Source of the DNA: CAYWMD01 sp964458575
Lineage (GTDB): Bacteria; Verrucomicrobiota; Verrucomicrobiia; Limisphaerales; JADLHS01
Assembly: GCA_964458575.1 (NCBI GenBank)
Contig: CAYWMD010000014.1
Span: 43,815-107,814, forward strand
DNA: 64,000 bases
Direction: 5' to 3'
The notes beneath the pieces are model-generated. The model saw only the letters and a list, made by a program, of their open reading frames with translations. It made no database searches and was not told the origin of the DNA. The translations under genes were made by a program, and so were the position numbers. Of the stretch, positions 24,476-33,356 are shown in pieces; position 1 is the stretch's first letter, and every line of letters begins with the position of its first letter.

Positions 24476-25599
24476 TGACTCTCCTTGAAGGCGCATGTCA
24501 CGGTCGTGCCTTGATGATCGGCGGAACGGATCTCCAGGGCCGCACCGATCATGCCGGCACGATACTTCATGATTTGCAGCCCCATTCCGGCATCCGGCTT
24601 GATTTCCCCGGGCAGACCGACGCCGTTGTCCGCCACGGTCAAGCGCGCCTTGCCATTTTGCCGGGCGAGCGTGACCACCACGGTTCTGGCCTGGCCGTGG
24701 CGGATGGCGTTGTTGATGGCCTCCTGCGCAATGCGATAGACGTGCGTGGCAGTGGAATTGTCCCGCACCAACACCGGCTCCCCGCATTGGAAGCGACATT
24801 CGATGTTGAAAAGTTTCGTCACGGCCCGGACCAATTCCTGAAGCGCGGACATTAATCCGTTGGATTCCAGGCTGACCGGTGAAAGTCCACGAGCCAGTTG
24901 CTTCGTTTCCGAAATAGCCTCGCGCAGATGCTCGGTGATTTTCGCCGCCTGGGCGGCGGCGGCGTTCGACTGCTTTTTGAGACTTTTCGCGAGCACTTCA
25001 CTCATCAGTTCGATGCCCGCCAGATGCTGGCACAGGCCGTCGTGCAACCCCTGACCGATGCGTCGTTGTTCGAGATCGCTGATCTCGAGGATCTCCTTCT
25101 CCAACCGTTTGCGTTCCGTGATGTCGCGCACAAAACCGGTGAACAGCCGGCGGTCCTCCAGTTTCACCTCGCTCACCGCCAGATCCATGGGGAACGTCGT
25201 GCCGTCCTTTCGCAGCCCCACGACCTCGCGGCCGATGCCGATGATTTTGGCGTAGCCGGTTTTGAGGTAGTTGCCGATATAACGGTCGTGCTCGTTGCGA
25301 TGCGGGGCGGGCATCAGCGAGTTCACGCTGCGACCGATGATTTCTTCCGCTCGATAGCCGAAAATCCCTTCCGCTGCCGGATTGAAGGACTCAATGATGC
25401 CGCGGTCATCAATGGTAATGATGCCCTCGACCGCGGTCTGGAGAATGGCGCGCAGCCGCGCCTCGCTTTCGCGCAAGGCGGTTTGCGCGCGGCGACGTTC
25501 GGTACGATCAGCCTGTTGCATCTGGTGCGTGGAGTTTTCTTCCAGAGCCCTCAGCCGCCCGACCAATTCTTCCCGGCTCAATTCCGCGTAACGGGTCAT
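24472..25599 (-). CDS. PAS sensor histidine kinase (NarX/DegS type, HisKA_3)
   Basis: 375 residues, no membrane helix, so cytoplasmic. Residues about 1-45 form a short coiled coil; about 45-165 a PAS domain of FixL type (GIITIDDRGIIESFNPAAEG, KIIGIGREVVGLRKDGTTFP, FTGFVRDITERKRLE). The heme-ligating His of FixL lies just before IIGIG; here that residue is Lys, so heme is not expected by this mode. The dimerisation helix has RRIGQGLHDGLCQHLAGIEL (phospho-His), and the ATPase domain YRIAQEAINNAIRHGQA (N box), LTVADNGVGLPGEI and GMGLQIMKYRAGMIGAAL. Partner of the coupled response regulator. Confidence 0.93.
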   Translation of the reverse strand: MTRYAELSREELVGRLRALEENSTHQMQQADRTERRRAQTALRESEARLRAILQTAVEGIITIDDRGIIESFNPAAEGIFGYRAEEIIGRSVNSLMPAPHRNEHDRYIGNYLKTGYAKIIGIGREVVGLRKDGTTFPMDLAVSEVKLEDRRLFTGFVRDITERKRLEKEILEISDLEQRRIGQGLHDGLCQHLAGIELMSEVLAKSLKKQSNAAAAQAAKITEHLREAISETKQLARGLSPVSLESNGLMSALQELVRAVTKLFNIECRFQCGEPVLVRDNSTATHVYRIAQEAINNAIRHGQARTVVVTLARQNGKARLTVADNGVGLPGEIKPDAGMGLQIMKYRAGMIGAALEIRSADHQGTTVTCAFKESQ

Positions 25600-25680
25600 C
25601 GCGCCGGAGTCTAAACCAACGCCGGGCGGTTTGCCAAGAATGCGGCGGCAGGCAAACCGGCACGACCAGCGCGACCGGCA

Positions 25681-26565
25681 TCACGCCGACGCAAGCTGCG
25701 CGCGATATTCGGTCGGCGACTGGCCGATGATCTTCTTGAAGACGCGGTTGAAGTGCGTGAGGGATTGGAAACCCACCTCGAAGGCGATTTCACTGACCCG
25801 CAGGTTTGGGTTCAGCAGGAGATTCTTGGCCTTCTCGACCCGCACCCGCGAAACGTAGTGCGTGAAATTCAACCCGGTCACCTTTTTGAAAAGCTTGCAG
25901 AAGTAGAAGCTGCTCGTGTTGACCGCCTTGGCAACCTCGCCGAGGGAAAGTTCGTCGGCCTCGTGCGCCTGGATGTATTCCTTGGCCTTGGTGATGACCG
26001 GCGGCTCGGCGTTCTTTTGGTGGACGATCACCTGATTGCTCACCATCGAAAGGTGTTGCGCAAAAATTGCCAGCAGTTTGACGGCCGAGTCGTGTTGCTT
26101 GGGCGTCAGCACACGGGTTTCGAAATATTCCTTCCGCAATTGATTTAAATCCCCATCCACACCCCATTCCTCAAGTAATTTGGCCGCGCGCGCGAATTGC
26201 GCCTCGGTGGGTTTGCGGCGGAATGCCTGGCCGGTTTGCAGAAAGCCAATCACGGAATTGCCCAGGCGCACCGGGACGGCCGCGTCGAACAAACCCAGCG
26301 GACAGGCGACGGTTTGGGCCTCTTCCTTGGCGGTTTCCGCGAGCTTTTGCTGCACTTGCAGGCAGGCCGCGCAGGAACGGCTCGTTTCGGCCACGCGCGC
26401 GCAGAAAGGATTCTCCTTCCGCTTGCCGTGGTGCGGCAATTGCCAGGATTCCACGGGCCGCAACGCCACGGGCAGCCCTGTCGTCTCGCTGAACGCACGT
26501 TCGTAGTCCTGATAGATCTGCGAGTTGCTCAACGTCTCAATGACATCAGTGCCATTATTGTTCAT
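25681..26565 (-). CDS. AraC-family regulator with PocR sensory domain
   Basis: 294 residues. N-terminal PocR-type domain (about 10-170) with LSNSQIYQDYERAFSETTGL, NPFCARVAETSRSCAACLQV, AQTVACPLGLFDAAVPVRLG and GFLQTGQAFRRKPTE; the Cys set suits small-molecule or redox sensing. C-terminal AraC HTH (about 190-290): LSLGEVAKAVNTSSFYFCKL, FKKVTGLNFTHYVSRVRVEK and ISEIAFEVGF-like VSEIAFEVGFQSLTHFNRVF. It sits between the 11-heme cytochrome gene and the two-component pair on the same strand, so it is a good candidate to control one or both. Confidence 0.9.
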   Translation of the reverse strand: MNNNGTDVIETLSNSQIYQDYERAFSETTGLPVALRPVESWQLPHHGKRKENPFCARVAETSRSCAACLQVQQKLAETAKEEAQTVACPLGLFDAAVPVRLGNSVIGFLQTGQAFRRKPTEAQFARAAKLLEEWGVDGDLNQLRKEYFETRVLTPKQHDSAVKLLAIFAQHLSMVSNQVIVHQKNAEPPVITKAKEYIQAHEADELSLGEVAKAVNTSSFYFCKLFKKVTGLNFTHYVSRVRVEKAKNLLLNPNLRVSEIAFEVGFQSLTHFNRVFKKIIGQSPTEYRAQLASA

Positions 26566-26608
26566 AGTTGCCTGCTTTCTGCGTTACGATTTTTGTTTTC
26601 GTATGCGC

Positions 26609-26637
26609 AAGATAGGGGCAGGCGGAACAAGATACAA
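26609..26637 (-). promoter_or_regulatory. Candidate promoter of the AraC/PocR regulator
   Basis: On the minus strand TTGTAT (26637-26632) and TATCTT (26614-26609) are 17 bases apart, 44-49 bases before the start codon at 26565. Matches to consensus are only moderate (three and four of six), so this is tentative. Confidence 0.35.
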
Positions 26638-26748
26638 TTGGTGGCCGCCCTGATTTGATTCGTGGGTAAAATCCAAGGATGGATAGGGGAAACCCTTACC
26701 GCGAGCGGGCGTCAAAAATCACCCGCTGCCGCAAGCCCCGTCGCGCTT

Positions 26749-28953
26749 TTAGTGCGCCAGACGCGACACCATTGCGTATATGATCAGCAAAAGCAGAATA
26801 ACACCGACGCCGAAAAACAGGTAGCCGAACGAGCGGGCGATGTTCTTCCATTGAAACCACTCGTCCTTCACACGGTATTGATCGAGCCGGCCGCTGGCCA
26901 CCAGCCGGTCATACCAACGTTTGCGTTCGTGCATCAATTCGGTCTTGGAAACGCGTCCCGAGAAAATCACCGTGTCCATGGGGAATTTCTCGATGCGGAA
27001 GTGCGTGTTGAAGAAATGAATCGAGAAGATGAAGCCCGCCGCCAGGAGCGCTTCGTCCGAATGGATGATGTGCGCGATGTTGATCACCCAGCCCGGCAGG
27101 AAGCGGGTGAAGAACGCCGGATACCACAGGATCATCCCTGAGGAACCGATGATGGCGACGCCCCAGAAGACGGCGAAATAATCAAACTTCTCCCAATACG
27201 TCCAACGGTCGAACGATGGCTTCGGGCCTTTGCCGAAGAACCATTTGTTGTGCGCGACAAAATCCTTCCAGTCCTGCCACGTGGGCACCATCGAATCGGG
27301 ACCGAACAGCACCCCCCAGAGCCGCTTCAATCGCAGCTTGCCGGTGGCGGGATCGCGCAAGTTGCCACGGCCTTTCCACGACTTGCCGATGAGCGATGCC
27401 ACATGAAGGCCAAAGTAGAGGAACGTCACCACCGCGCCAAAATGATGGAGCGTGCGCGCGGTTTCGACCCCGCCAATCATCGAGAACAGCACCTTTGCCC
27501 AGTCCGTGTAATAAAACTTCAGCGGCATGCCGGTGATGACGAGCAGCAGGAAGCTGGTGACGACGAGGAAGTGCAGGAAGCGTTCAAACGGAACAAAGCG
27601 CGTGAACCATTCGGTGTCCGTTTCGGTCTTGACCCGGGCCTCCCGGAACGATTTCGTGTCGTGCAGCGAGATGTAAATCACGCGCGCCAGCCAGACGATG
27701 GTGTGCAGGCCGAAGAACGAGAACACCCCGATGAGCAGTCCCGTCATGCCCAGAAACACGACGTGGAGCAACGGATAGTTTTTCCGGTCCAACGGATTGG
27801 CGTGCGGCTTGTATTCGGTGAAGCCTTTGGTCGCGGTCGGATGGCATTGCTGGCAGGTCGCAAGGATATTCGTTGGCGAGAGGCGCGACGCCGGATTGCT
27901 GGCGGGCAGCACGTCGTGATGCCCGTGGCAGTCGTAGCACGCGGCGACCGCGGACGCGACGGTGGGTTTGCCAAGCGCCATCGCCTTCCCGTGGTAGGTG
28001 TCGCGATAATGTTCGAGGCGATCTTCGTGGCACTTGCCGCAACGTTGATCGCTGACCATTTTGAAATGACCGTTTTGCGGCGTCTCGATGCCGTGCGCCG
28101 TGTGGCAGTCGGTGCAAACCGGTCCACGCTTGTCACCCTTCGCCAACAACTGCCCGTGGATGCTCTGCTCGTAAATCTGTTCCACGCCCACGTGGCATTT
28201 GCCACACGTCTTGGCAACGTTGGCGTGATGGATGGGGGAGTCGCGGTCCACACCGCGTTTGATGTCATGCACACCGTGGCAGTCGTTGCACGACGGCGCG
28301 ACAATGAGGCCCATCTTGAGCAACGCGCGTCCGTGGATGCTGTCGTTGTACTGCGCCGCCGCCTCGGGATACTTCATCTGATACTCCTTCGTCAGCCCCT
28401 CGTTGCTATGACACTTGGCGCAGGTCTGCGGGAGATTCAGCTTGAACACCGGCGAGTCCGCATGCTTCACCGGTCCGATGTCGTGCGCGCCGTGGCAATC
28501 CCAACAGCTAGCAGCACCGCTCGCTCCCAGCGTGTGGCTCACGCCGTGGATGCTGGTGGCATATTCCTTCGCCTCCTTCTCGTGGCAGCTTGAACAATTC
28601 GGCGGCGGGAGCTTGCTTTCGTGAACCATCTCCTTGATGCCCTCGTGACAATCCACGCAGTCCAGCGCGGCGTGGAGGGATTTGTTGAAGGCGTTGGTCG
28701 GAAAGATCAGCGGAACATCCTTCCCCTCCACCTTGCGCGTGGTGGTGGGATCCAGGTGGCAATCGAGGCAGTCCGAGTTCTCGAACTTCTCAGCGGCATT
28801 GGAAGCTACCGAGAAGAGGAGCAGAAAAATCCAACATTCAACATTCAACACCCAACGCCCAACGCTTCTGTTCGCGGCCAATGCTTCCCGTTCACTTCGA
28901 TGTTCAACGTTGAATGTTGAATGTTGAATGTTTCTCATTTCCCGGTTTCCCAT
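26749..28953 (-). CDS. 11-heme cytochrome c fused to a membrane cytochrome b561-like domain
   Basis: About 734 residues from the ATG at 28953 (another ATG at 28938 is equally possible). After a signal peptide (RWVLNVECWIFLLLFSVASN|A) come eleven CxxCH motifs to about residue 395: CLDCH, CVDCH, CSSCH, CWDCH, CAKCH, CNDCH, CGKCH, CTDCH, CGKCH, CYDCH, CQQCH. The last 340 residues have several membrane helices with paired His (FERFLHFLVVTSFLLLVITG, TLHHFGAVVTFLYFGLHVAS, HIIHSDEALLAAGFIFSIHF), as in b-type quinol-oxidising subunits. It probably takes electrons from quinol and passes them to periplasmic hemes. The gene starts four bases past the NapC/NirT gene's stop. The signal peptide is partly encoded by a palindromic repeat. 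Confidence 0.85.
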   Translation of the reverse strand: MGNREMRNIQHSTFNVEHRSEREALAANRSVGRWVLNVECWIFLLLFSVASNAAEKFENSDCLDCHLDPTTTRKVEGKDVPLIFPTNAFNKSLHAALDCVDCHEGIKEMVHESKLPPPNCSSCHEKEAKEYATSIHGVSHTLGASGAASCWDCHGAHDIGPVKHADSPVFKLNLPQTCAKCHSNEGLTKEYQMKYPEAAAQYNDSIHGRALLKMGLIVAPSCNDCHGVHDIKRGVDRDSPIHHANVAKTCGKCHVGVEQIYEQSIHGQLLAKGDKRGPVCTDCHTAHGIETPQNGHFKMVSDQRCGKCHEDRLEHYRDTYHGKAMALGKPTVASAVAACYDCHGHHDVLPASNPASRLSPTNILATCQQCHPTATKGFTEYKPHANPLDRKNYPLLHVVFLGMTGLLIGVFSFFGLHTIVWLARVIYISLHDTKSFREARVKTETDTEWFTRFVPFERFLHFLVVTSFLLLVITGMPLKFYYTDWAKVLFSMIGGVETARTLHHFGAVVTFLYFGLHVASLIGKSWKGRGNLRDPATGKLRLKRLWGVLFGPDSMVPTWQDWKDFVAHNKWFFGKGPKPSFDRWTYWEKFDYFAVFWGVAIIGSSGMILWYPAFFTRFLPGWVINIAHIIHSDEALLAAGFIFSIHFFNTHFRIEKFPMDTVIFSGRVSKTELMHERKRWYDRLVASGRLDQYRVKDEWFQWKNIARSFGYLFFGVGVILLLLIIYAMVSRLAH
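28833..28932. repeat. Inverted repeat D overlapping the cytochrome signal-peptide region
   Basis: Perfect 18-base inverted repeat: 28833-28850 (AACATTCAACATTCAACA) and 28915-28932 (TGTTGAATGTTGAATGTT), 64 bases apart, with further partial pairing inside. It is translated on the minus strand as NIQHSTFNVEH near the start and RWVLNVECWIF at the hydrophobic core of the signal peptide. So a repeat supplies the N-region and part of the export signal of the 11-heme cytochrome. Confidence 0.88.
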
Positions 28954-28957
28954 TCCC

Positions 28958-30499
28958 TTAAAGCCCACCCGTGTGACAATCATTGCACGCCCCTTCCACC
29001 GGATCACCGGGATGTTTGAATTCCTGTCCGCCCGGCGTCAGCAAATTCAACTCGTCACCCTTGCCCTGCGCCAGAATCGTATGGCAGGTGTTGCAGTCGC
29101 TGGCCTTGATGGTGCGCTTCCCGTCGGCGGTGGAATGACTGCCATCGTGACAGCGGAAGCAACCGGTCCAGATCATGTGGCCGATGTTGTCGGGGTATTT
29201 GTCCCAGGACGCGTTCATCTCGGGAAAGAAATTGTTCTGGTAGATTTGCTGCACCGTGTCAATCGCGCCACGAACGGCGACCTGCCGGGTGGGATATTTC
29301 TCCGCAGGGTAGGCCTGAGCCAACGTCGTCGCGATGCTTTGGAGCGCCTCGGTGCGATTGGAAAATGTCTGCGTTAGCGCATAGACGGCGTTGGATTTGA
29401 TCCACGGCAACGTGGGATCAATTACGCTCGCCTGCGTGGGATTGATCCGACCCAGCGACATCGCGAGATTCACCGCCTTGCTGGGCGATTTATACATGTG
29501 CGCCGGACGGTTGTGGCAATCCATGCAATCCATCGTGCGAATCGTGAAACTGGCGGGGTCGTTGGTGAACCCCGGCTTGCGGAATTCCGTGACGACGCCC
29601 TGCGCGTTAATGATGCGCACCCACGGAATGTTCTGGCGCGTTTCGTCGGGCACCCACACGCCCTTGTCCTGTTTGGTGGCAACGTACTCAACCTTGTTGC
29701 CGACGTTCATGTGCCAGTGGATGCCGCCAACCGGGCCGTGCGTGGGATCACCGCCCCCAACCTTCATGGTCAGGCGCACCGTGAACGGCGTGTTGGTTTC
29801 ATCCGCCAGGAAGTAATCATAATTGCGATCCAGGTTGCCGACGAACTTCTTGGGCCAGTGACATTGCTCGCAGGTTTCCTGGGCGGGCCGCAGATTCTTG
29901 ATCGGCGTGGGCACCGGGCGCGGATATTTGTTGAACGCGGTGGCATACACCTGATACGTGCCCGAAATCTTTGCCTTCACAAACCACTCGGCGCCCGGGC
30001 CGATGTGGCATTGGACGCACGTCACCCGCGCGTGCGGCCCGTGCTGATACGTCACCAGTTCCGGCTCCATGACCGTGTGGCACGTCTGACCGCAAAACTG
30101 CGTGGACTCGGTGAAGTGATAACTGTGGTAGCTGCCGATGGCCGACAGCAGCAGAAAAATCAAACTGCCGGCGATGAACATCGCCATGATCTTGCGGTCG
30201 CGCGGCCGCGAAAGGTCCACCACCATTTTGGGTAGCAAGCCGGCGGATTCCCCGAGCTTCCGGCGTTCGCGCCACGCGCCAATGACGGTGAGAAACAGAC
30301 CGAAGAACAAAAATGCCGGCGCAACGAAGTAGGTCAGTATGCCAACGTATGGATTCGAGAAATGCGCCAGCGTATCCAGCAGGAACAACAGGAAGAACGA
30401 GAACAACGCACCGACGATGATGACCAGTCCGGTCAGACTGAGCCAGTTGCGCAAGAGGGAGGGGCGGGTGCCTTTTGGAGTTGAATTCTCGGTACTCAT
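28958..30499 (-). CDS. NapC/NirT-like membrane-anchored 7-heme cytochrome c
   Basis: 513 residues. Two or three N-terminal helices (LVIIVGALFSFFLLFLLDTL, YVGILTYFVAPAFLFFGLFL, KIMAMFIAGSLIFLLLSAIG) are followed by a heme domain. The first site is FCGQTCHTVMEPE, a CX3CH spacing with a nearby Met, then six CxxCH sites: CVQCH, CEQCH, CMDCH, CFRCH, CNTCH, CNDCH. HARVTCVQCHIGPGAEWFVK and the Met after the first heme resemble NapC/NirT/NrfH quinol dehydrogenases, but those have four or five hemes and a single anchor. Role: quinol oxidation and electron transfer into the periplasm (inferred). It lies immediately before the 11-heme gene and 165 bases after a small cytochrome c. Confidence 0.85.
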   Translation of the reverse strand: MSTENSTPKGTRPSLLRNWLSLTGLVIIVGALFSFFLLFLLDTLAHFSNPYVGILTYFVAPAFLFFGLFLTVIGAWRERRKLGESAGLLPKMVVDLSRPRDRKIMAMFIAGSLIFLLLSAIGSYHSYHFTESTQFCGQTCHTVMEPELVTYQHGPHARVTCVQCHIGPGAEWFVKAKISGTYQVYATAFNKYPRPVPTPIKNLRPAQETCEQCHWPKKFVGNLDRNYDYFLADETNTPFTVRLTMKVGGGDPTHGPVGGIHWHMNVGNKVEYVATKQDKGVWVPDETRQNIPWVRIINAQGVVTEFRKPGFTNDPASFTIRTMDCMDCHNRPAHMYKSPSKAVNLAMSLGRINPTQASVIDPTLPWIKSNAVYALTQTFSNRTEALQSIATTLAQAYPAEKYPTRQVAVRGAIDTVQQIYQNNFFPEMNASWDKYPDNIGHMIWTGCFRCHDGSHSTADGKRTIKASDCNTCHTILAQGKGDELNLLTPGGQEFKHPGDPVEGACNDCHTGGL

Positions 30500-30664
30500 G
30501 TTTTCAGTGTCTGATTCGGTCGGCGACCGTTGTCATTTCGCGTTTCGTTGCCGGAACCGGAGGATTTGAAACACAGTAACCCCGGTATCGGTTGGCGGAC
30601 AGCCCAAAATGCCGCCCGCCAACCGCGTGATTCCAGAAATATGCGGGAGGCGGATGGGGTGCGC

Positions 30665-30994
30665 CTACTTCTTGAACGTCCGCATGTAGGCCACCAGCGC
30701 CTTGATCTCGTCATCAGACAAGGCATCGAACGGCTTCATCAAGGTCTTGCCGTCCTTGTTCTTCAGGCCCTCTTTGATGGACTTGAATGCCGCGTCGTCT
30801 TTCAACTCGGCCTGGACTTTTGAATCCGTGTAATCCTTCGCGCCGGTTTTTTTGCCCATGACCGTGTCGCCTTTGCCGTCCTTGCCATGGCACTTGGCGC
30901 AGTCTTTTTCGTAGGTTGCCTTGGCGTCCGCCGCACGGGCCGATATTGCCGTCACTGCCAGGAAGGCCACCGTAAGTGTGAGTAGTTTTTTCAT
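30665..30994 (-). CDS. Small class I cytochrome c (periplasmic), paralogue 1
   Basis: 109 residues from the ATG at 30994, with signal peptide MKKLLTLTVAFLAVTAISARA. One heme site DCAKCHGKDGKGD and a likely Met ligand in KTLMKPFDALSDDEIKALVA, ending YMRTFKK. Typical monoheme soluble shuttle. It is close to the protein at 34016-34345 throughout (same length, ADAKxTxxKxCAKCHGKDGK start and DxxKALVxxxRxFKK end), so they arose by duplication. A 309-base gap precedes it, which probably holds its own promoter. Confidence 0.92.
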   Translation of the reverse strand: MKKLLTLTVAFLAVTAISARAADAKATYEKDCAKCHGKDGKGDTVMGKKTGAKDYTDSKVQAELKDDAAFKSIKEGLKNKDGKTLMKPFDALSDDEIKALVAYMRTFKK

Positions 30995-31303
30995 ATTTGC
31001 TCTCAGTTTTCTATTGCCGTTACGAACCAAGCCCGGTCACCGTCTATTCGTCCCAAGCTGTCTGTTAGACGGTCAGGACAGCGCTCAATTCACGGTGAGA
31101 ATCTAGCGGCATGGGGAAAACCGGCATTTCCGTTCTTGTCAAAGCTTCAACATTTCTTGTCTGAAAAGACACCGAAGCGCGAACCTCGTCGAAGGGGGAA
31201 CACCGCCGGTTCGCGGATCGGGTGGTTCGATTCAATGCTACGCAAATTTGCCCGGTTGCTTTGGGTGCCGACCGCTTCGCCAGCCACCCATTCCCGGATG
31301 GTA
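30995..31303. other. 309-base gap upstream of small cytochrome c, with an inverted repeat
   Basis: No gene found. It contains ACCGTCTA (31039-31046) and TAGACGGT (31066-31073), a perfect 8-base inverted repeat with centres 27 bases apart, 45-79 bases before the cytochrome start, a plausible regulator site. The open frames across it read as shadow sequence. No terminator is visible for nrfD's stop side. Confidence 0.4.
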
Positions 31304-32515
31304 TCAGTGTCCGCCCGCCGACGGGCGTTCCGCGTGGAAGAGTTTGATCAGCACGGTAAGGATGATGAACGGCAGGCTGAGCAGAATCATGCCCATGAAC
31401 CAGCCCTCGACACCGGCGAATTCCAGCTTGTAGCTCATCACCCCGCGCAGGCTCTTGGAGAAAAACTGTCCGCCCATCACCACATTCCAGCGCATGGCCA
31501 GCACGCCGATCAGGATGAGCGCCGCCGAAACGAAATACATCCGTTTGCGCGCGATTTCCGGGACGCGCTTCCGCAACAGTTGCAGCGTGCCCAACAGCAG
31601 GAGTGGTATCACCGTACCCATCAACACCTGCCCGATGCTCAACGTGTAGAACAACCTTTCGCGCGCCATGTATTCCATCACGTGGAAGCCTTCCTCGGCC
31701 GAATACGTGCGATGAATCCAATCCAGCGCCTCCACGGCGAAATCAATCACCAGCGCGTAAAACAGGAACATGCCCATCATGTCCAGGCAACGCATGTCCA
31801 GCGAACGCCGCCGCACCCACGTCAACACCATGTAATTGAAGACGCACAGCGCAATGCCCGACACCATCGCCGACAAAATGAAAATGATCGGCATGAGCAC
31901 GTTGCCCCACCACGGGTTGGCCTTGATGGAGCCGAAAATGAAACCGACATAGCCGTGCAGCAGGAACGCCGACGGGATGCCAACGATGGAAATAATCCAG
32001 CTCATCTTGTGATCGAGCGCCACCGCCTGCTCGCTCGTATCCGTGACGCCCACCGTGAACATGCGGTAGATGATCCCCTTGAAGCCCGGCGTGGTCTTGG
32101 ACCATTCGACCAGGTCGGCCCGGTAGTCGAACCACAGTTCCAGCAACAGGACCGCCATGAGATACCACGCATAGACGAAGCCGAAAATGGCCATCGGCGA
32201 AGTAAGATGCGGCGTGATCATGATCTGGTAGGAACGTTCCGGATGACCGAGGTGGAAGAGCAACGGCAGCGTGGCGCATAACAGAAACGCCAGCGCGGTC
32301 AGCAAGGACAACCGATAAATCGGCTCCAGCGCCTTCACCCGAAAGACGCGCACCAGCGACGCCATGATGAACGCACCCGCGACCAATCCGGTGATGTAAG
32401 GGTAAAGGACAATCAGGAATCCCCACAGCGGATGCGTGCCGGATTCATTCGGATACACGAAACCCTCGAAGCGGGGCATCGTTTCCACCACAATGTTGGT
32501 GACCTCGAGTGCCAT
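31304..32515 (-). CDS. nrfD: NrfD/PsrC-family quinone-linked membrane subunit
   Basis: 403 residues with about ten hydrophobic helices, starting MALEVTNIVVETMPRFEGFV. Features of the family: YPYITGLVAGAFIMASLVRV, LRGVMSYKLEFAGVEGWFMG at the end, HLGHPERSYQIMITPHLTSP (the LGRP/HxE-type motif close to the quinone pocket) and MAIFGFVYAWYLMAVLLLEL. NrfD proteins exchange electrons with quinones in Psr, Nrf, Qrc and alternative complex III. The 4Fe-4S protein gene ends one base before its start, so they are coupled. No molybdopterin catalytic subunit is present in the window. Confidence 0.92.
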   Translation of the reverse strand: MALEVTNIVVETMPRFEGFVYPNESGTHPLWGFLIVLYPYITGLVAGAFIMASLVRVFRVKALEPIYRLSLLTALAFLLCATLPLLFHLGHPERSYQIMITPHLTSPMAIFGFVYAWYLMAVLLLELWFDYRADLVEWSKTTPGFKGIIYRMFTVGVTDTSEQAVALDHKMSWIISIVGIPSAFLLHGYVGFIFGSIKANPWWGNVLMPIIFILSAMVSGIALCVFNYMVLTWVRRRSLDMRCLDMMGMFLFYALVIDFAVEALDWIHRTYSAEEGFHVMEYMARERLFYTLSIGQVLMGTVIPLLLLGTLQLLRKRVPEIARKRMYFVSAALILIGVLAMRWNVVMGGQFFSKSLRGVMSYKLEFAGVEGWFMGMILLSLPFIILTVLIKLFHAERPSAGGH

Positions 32516-32516
32516 A

Positions 32517-33356
32517 TTACCGCACCTCCTTGTCCAGGTTGGCGTAGAGCACGCGCGGGTCGGTGCCCAGATGCGGTTTCAACGAGAACACCCGGTTTTT
32601 TTGGATGAAGTTCTGAATGGGATCATTTTCCACCGGGTTCTTGATGTCGCCAAAGATGCGCGCCTCGGTCGGACAAATTTCCACACAGGCGGGTTTCAAG
32701 CCGCGGGTGATGCGGTGGTAACACAGCGTGCACTTCTGCGCGGTGCCCGCAGTGCCCTGCGCCCGCGTTTCCGGCGTGTCGGGCGTGAGGAACCGGCAGC
32801 CATACGGGCAGGCCTGGATGCAAAAGCCGCAACCGATGCAGTAGTTCGGGTCCACCAACACCGCACCGTCGGGCGAATCAAACGTCGCGCCCACCGGACA
32901 CACCTGCACGCAGGGCGAATGCTCGCATAGATTGCAGAGCTTCGGCACGAAGAATGATTTGAGGATTTCCTCGCGCGGAACCGTGGTCGGTGGAAAGCCA
33001 TCGCGCCCGCCGTTGGGCGAATCCACCAGAACTTCGCCGCGCACATCGTCGCTGCCCGGTTTGGGCTTCTTGATGATATAGCGCTCGATCCAAGTCCGGA
33101 AATAGGTTGGCCCTTGCGGCACATGGTTTTCGGTCTTGCAGGCGTCCACGCACAAACCGCAACCGATGCACTTGTCCACGTCGAAACACATGAGCCATTT
33201 GTGCTTGGACGGGTCGTAATCTTTTGGGGCGTTGGTGGCAACGAAGACCGTCTTGACCGCACCTTTGGTGGCGCGCGCGGCGGCAAAGGAAGCCAGCCCG
33301 GCAATGGCGCCACCGATGGTGGCCAGCATGGAACGACGGGTGACGGAATGTTTCAT
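32517..33356 (-). CDS. nrfC: Tat-exported 4x[4Fe-4S] ferredoxin subunit (NrfC/DmsB/PsrB-like)
   Basis: 279 residues from the ATG at 33356 (MKHSVTRRSMLATIGGAIAG, a Tat signal). Four cluster motifs: CIGCGLCVDACKTEN, CNLCEHSPCVQVCPVGA, CIGCGFCIQACPYGC and CTLCYHRITRGLKPACVEIC, the order of DmsB/NrfC-like subunits. It should dock on the periplasmic face of NrfD and pass electrons to or from cytochromes. Start overlaps the tetraheme gene's stop by four bases; nrfD starts one base after it, so the three form a tight operon. Confidence 0.94.
   Translation of the reverse strand: MKHSVTRRSMLATIGGAIAGLASFAAARATKGAVKTVFVATNAPKDYDPSKHKWLMCFDVDKCIGCGLCVDACKTENHVPQGPTYFRTWIERYIIKKPKPGSDDVRGEVLVDSPNGGRDGFPPTTVPREEILKSFFVPKLCNLCEHSPCVQVCPVGATFDSPDGAVLVDPNYCIGCGFCIQACPYGCRFLTPDTPETRAQGTAGTAQKCTLCYHRITRGLKPACVEICPTEARIFGDIKNPVENDPIQNFIQKNRVFSLKPHLGTDPRVLYANLDKEVR

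Noticed and set aside
26566..26748. Intrinsic terminator after the 11-heme gene
   Set aside because: A GCGGG/CCCGC pairing encloses its T-run in the loop and not after the stem, so it does not fit an intrinsic terminator.
27250..28593. 447-codon plus-strand frame opposite the 11-heme cytochrome
   Set aside because: The composition (Arg, His, Gly, Val) is that of an antisense shadow; the minus strand holds eleven heme motifs.
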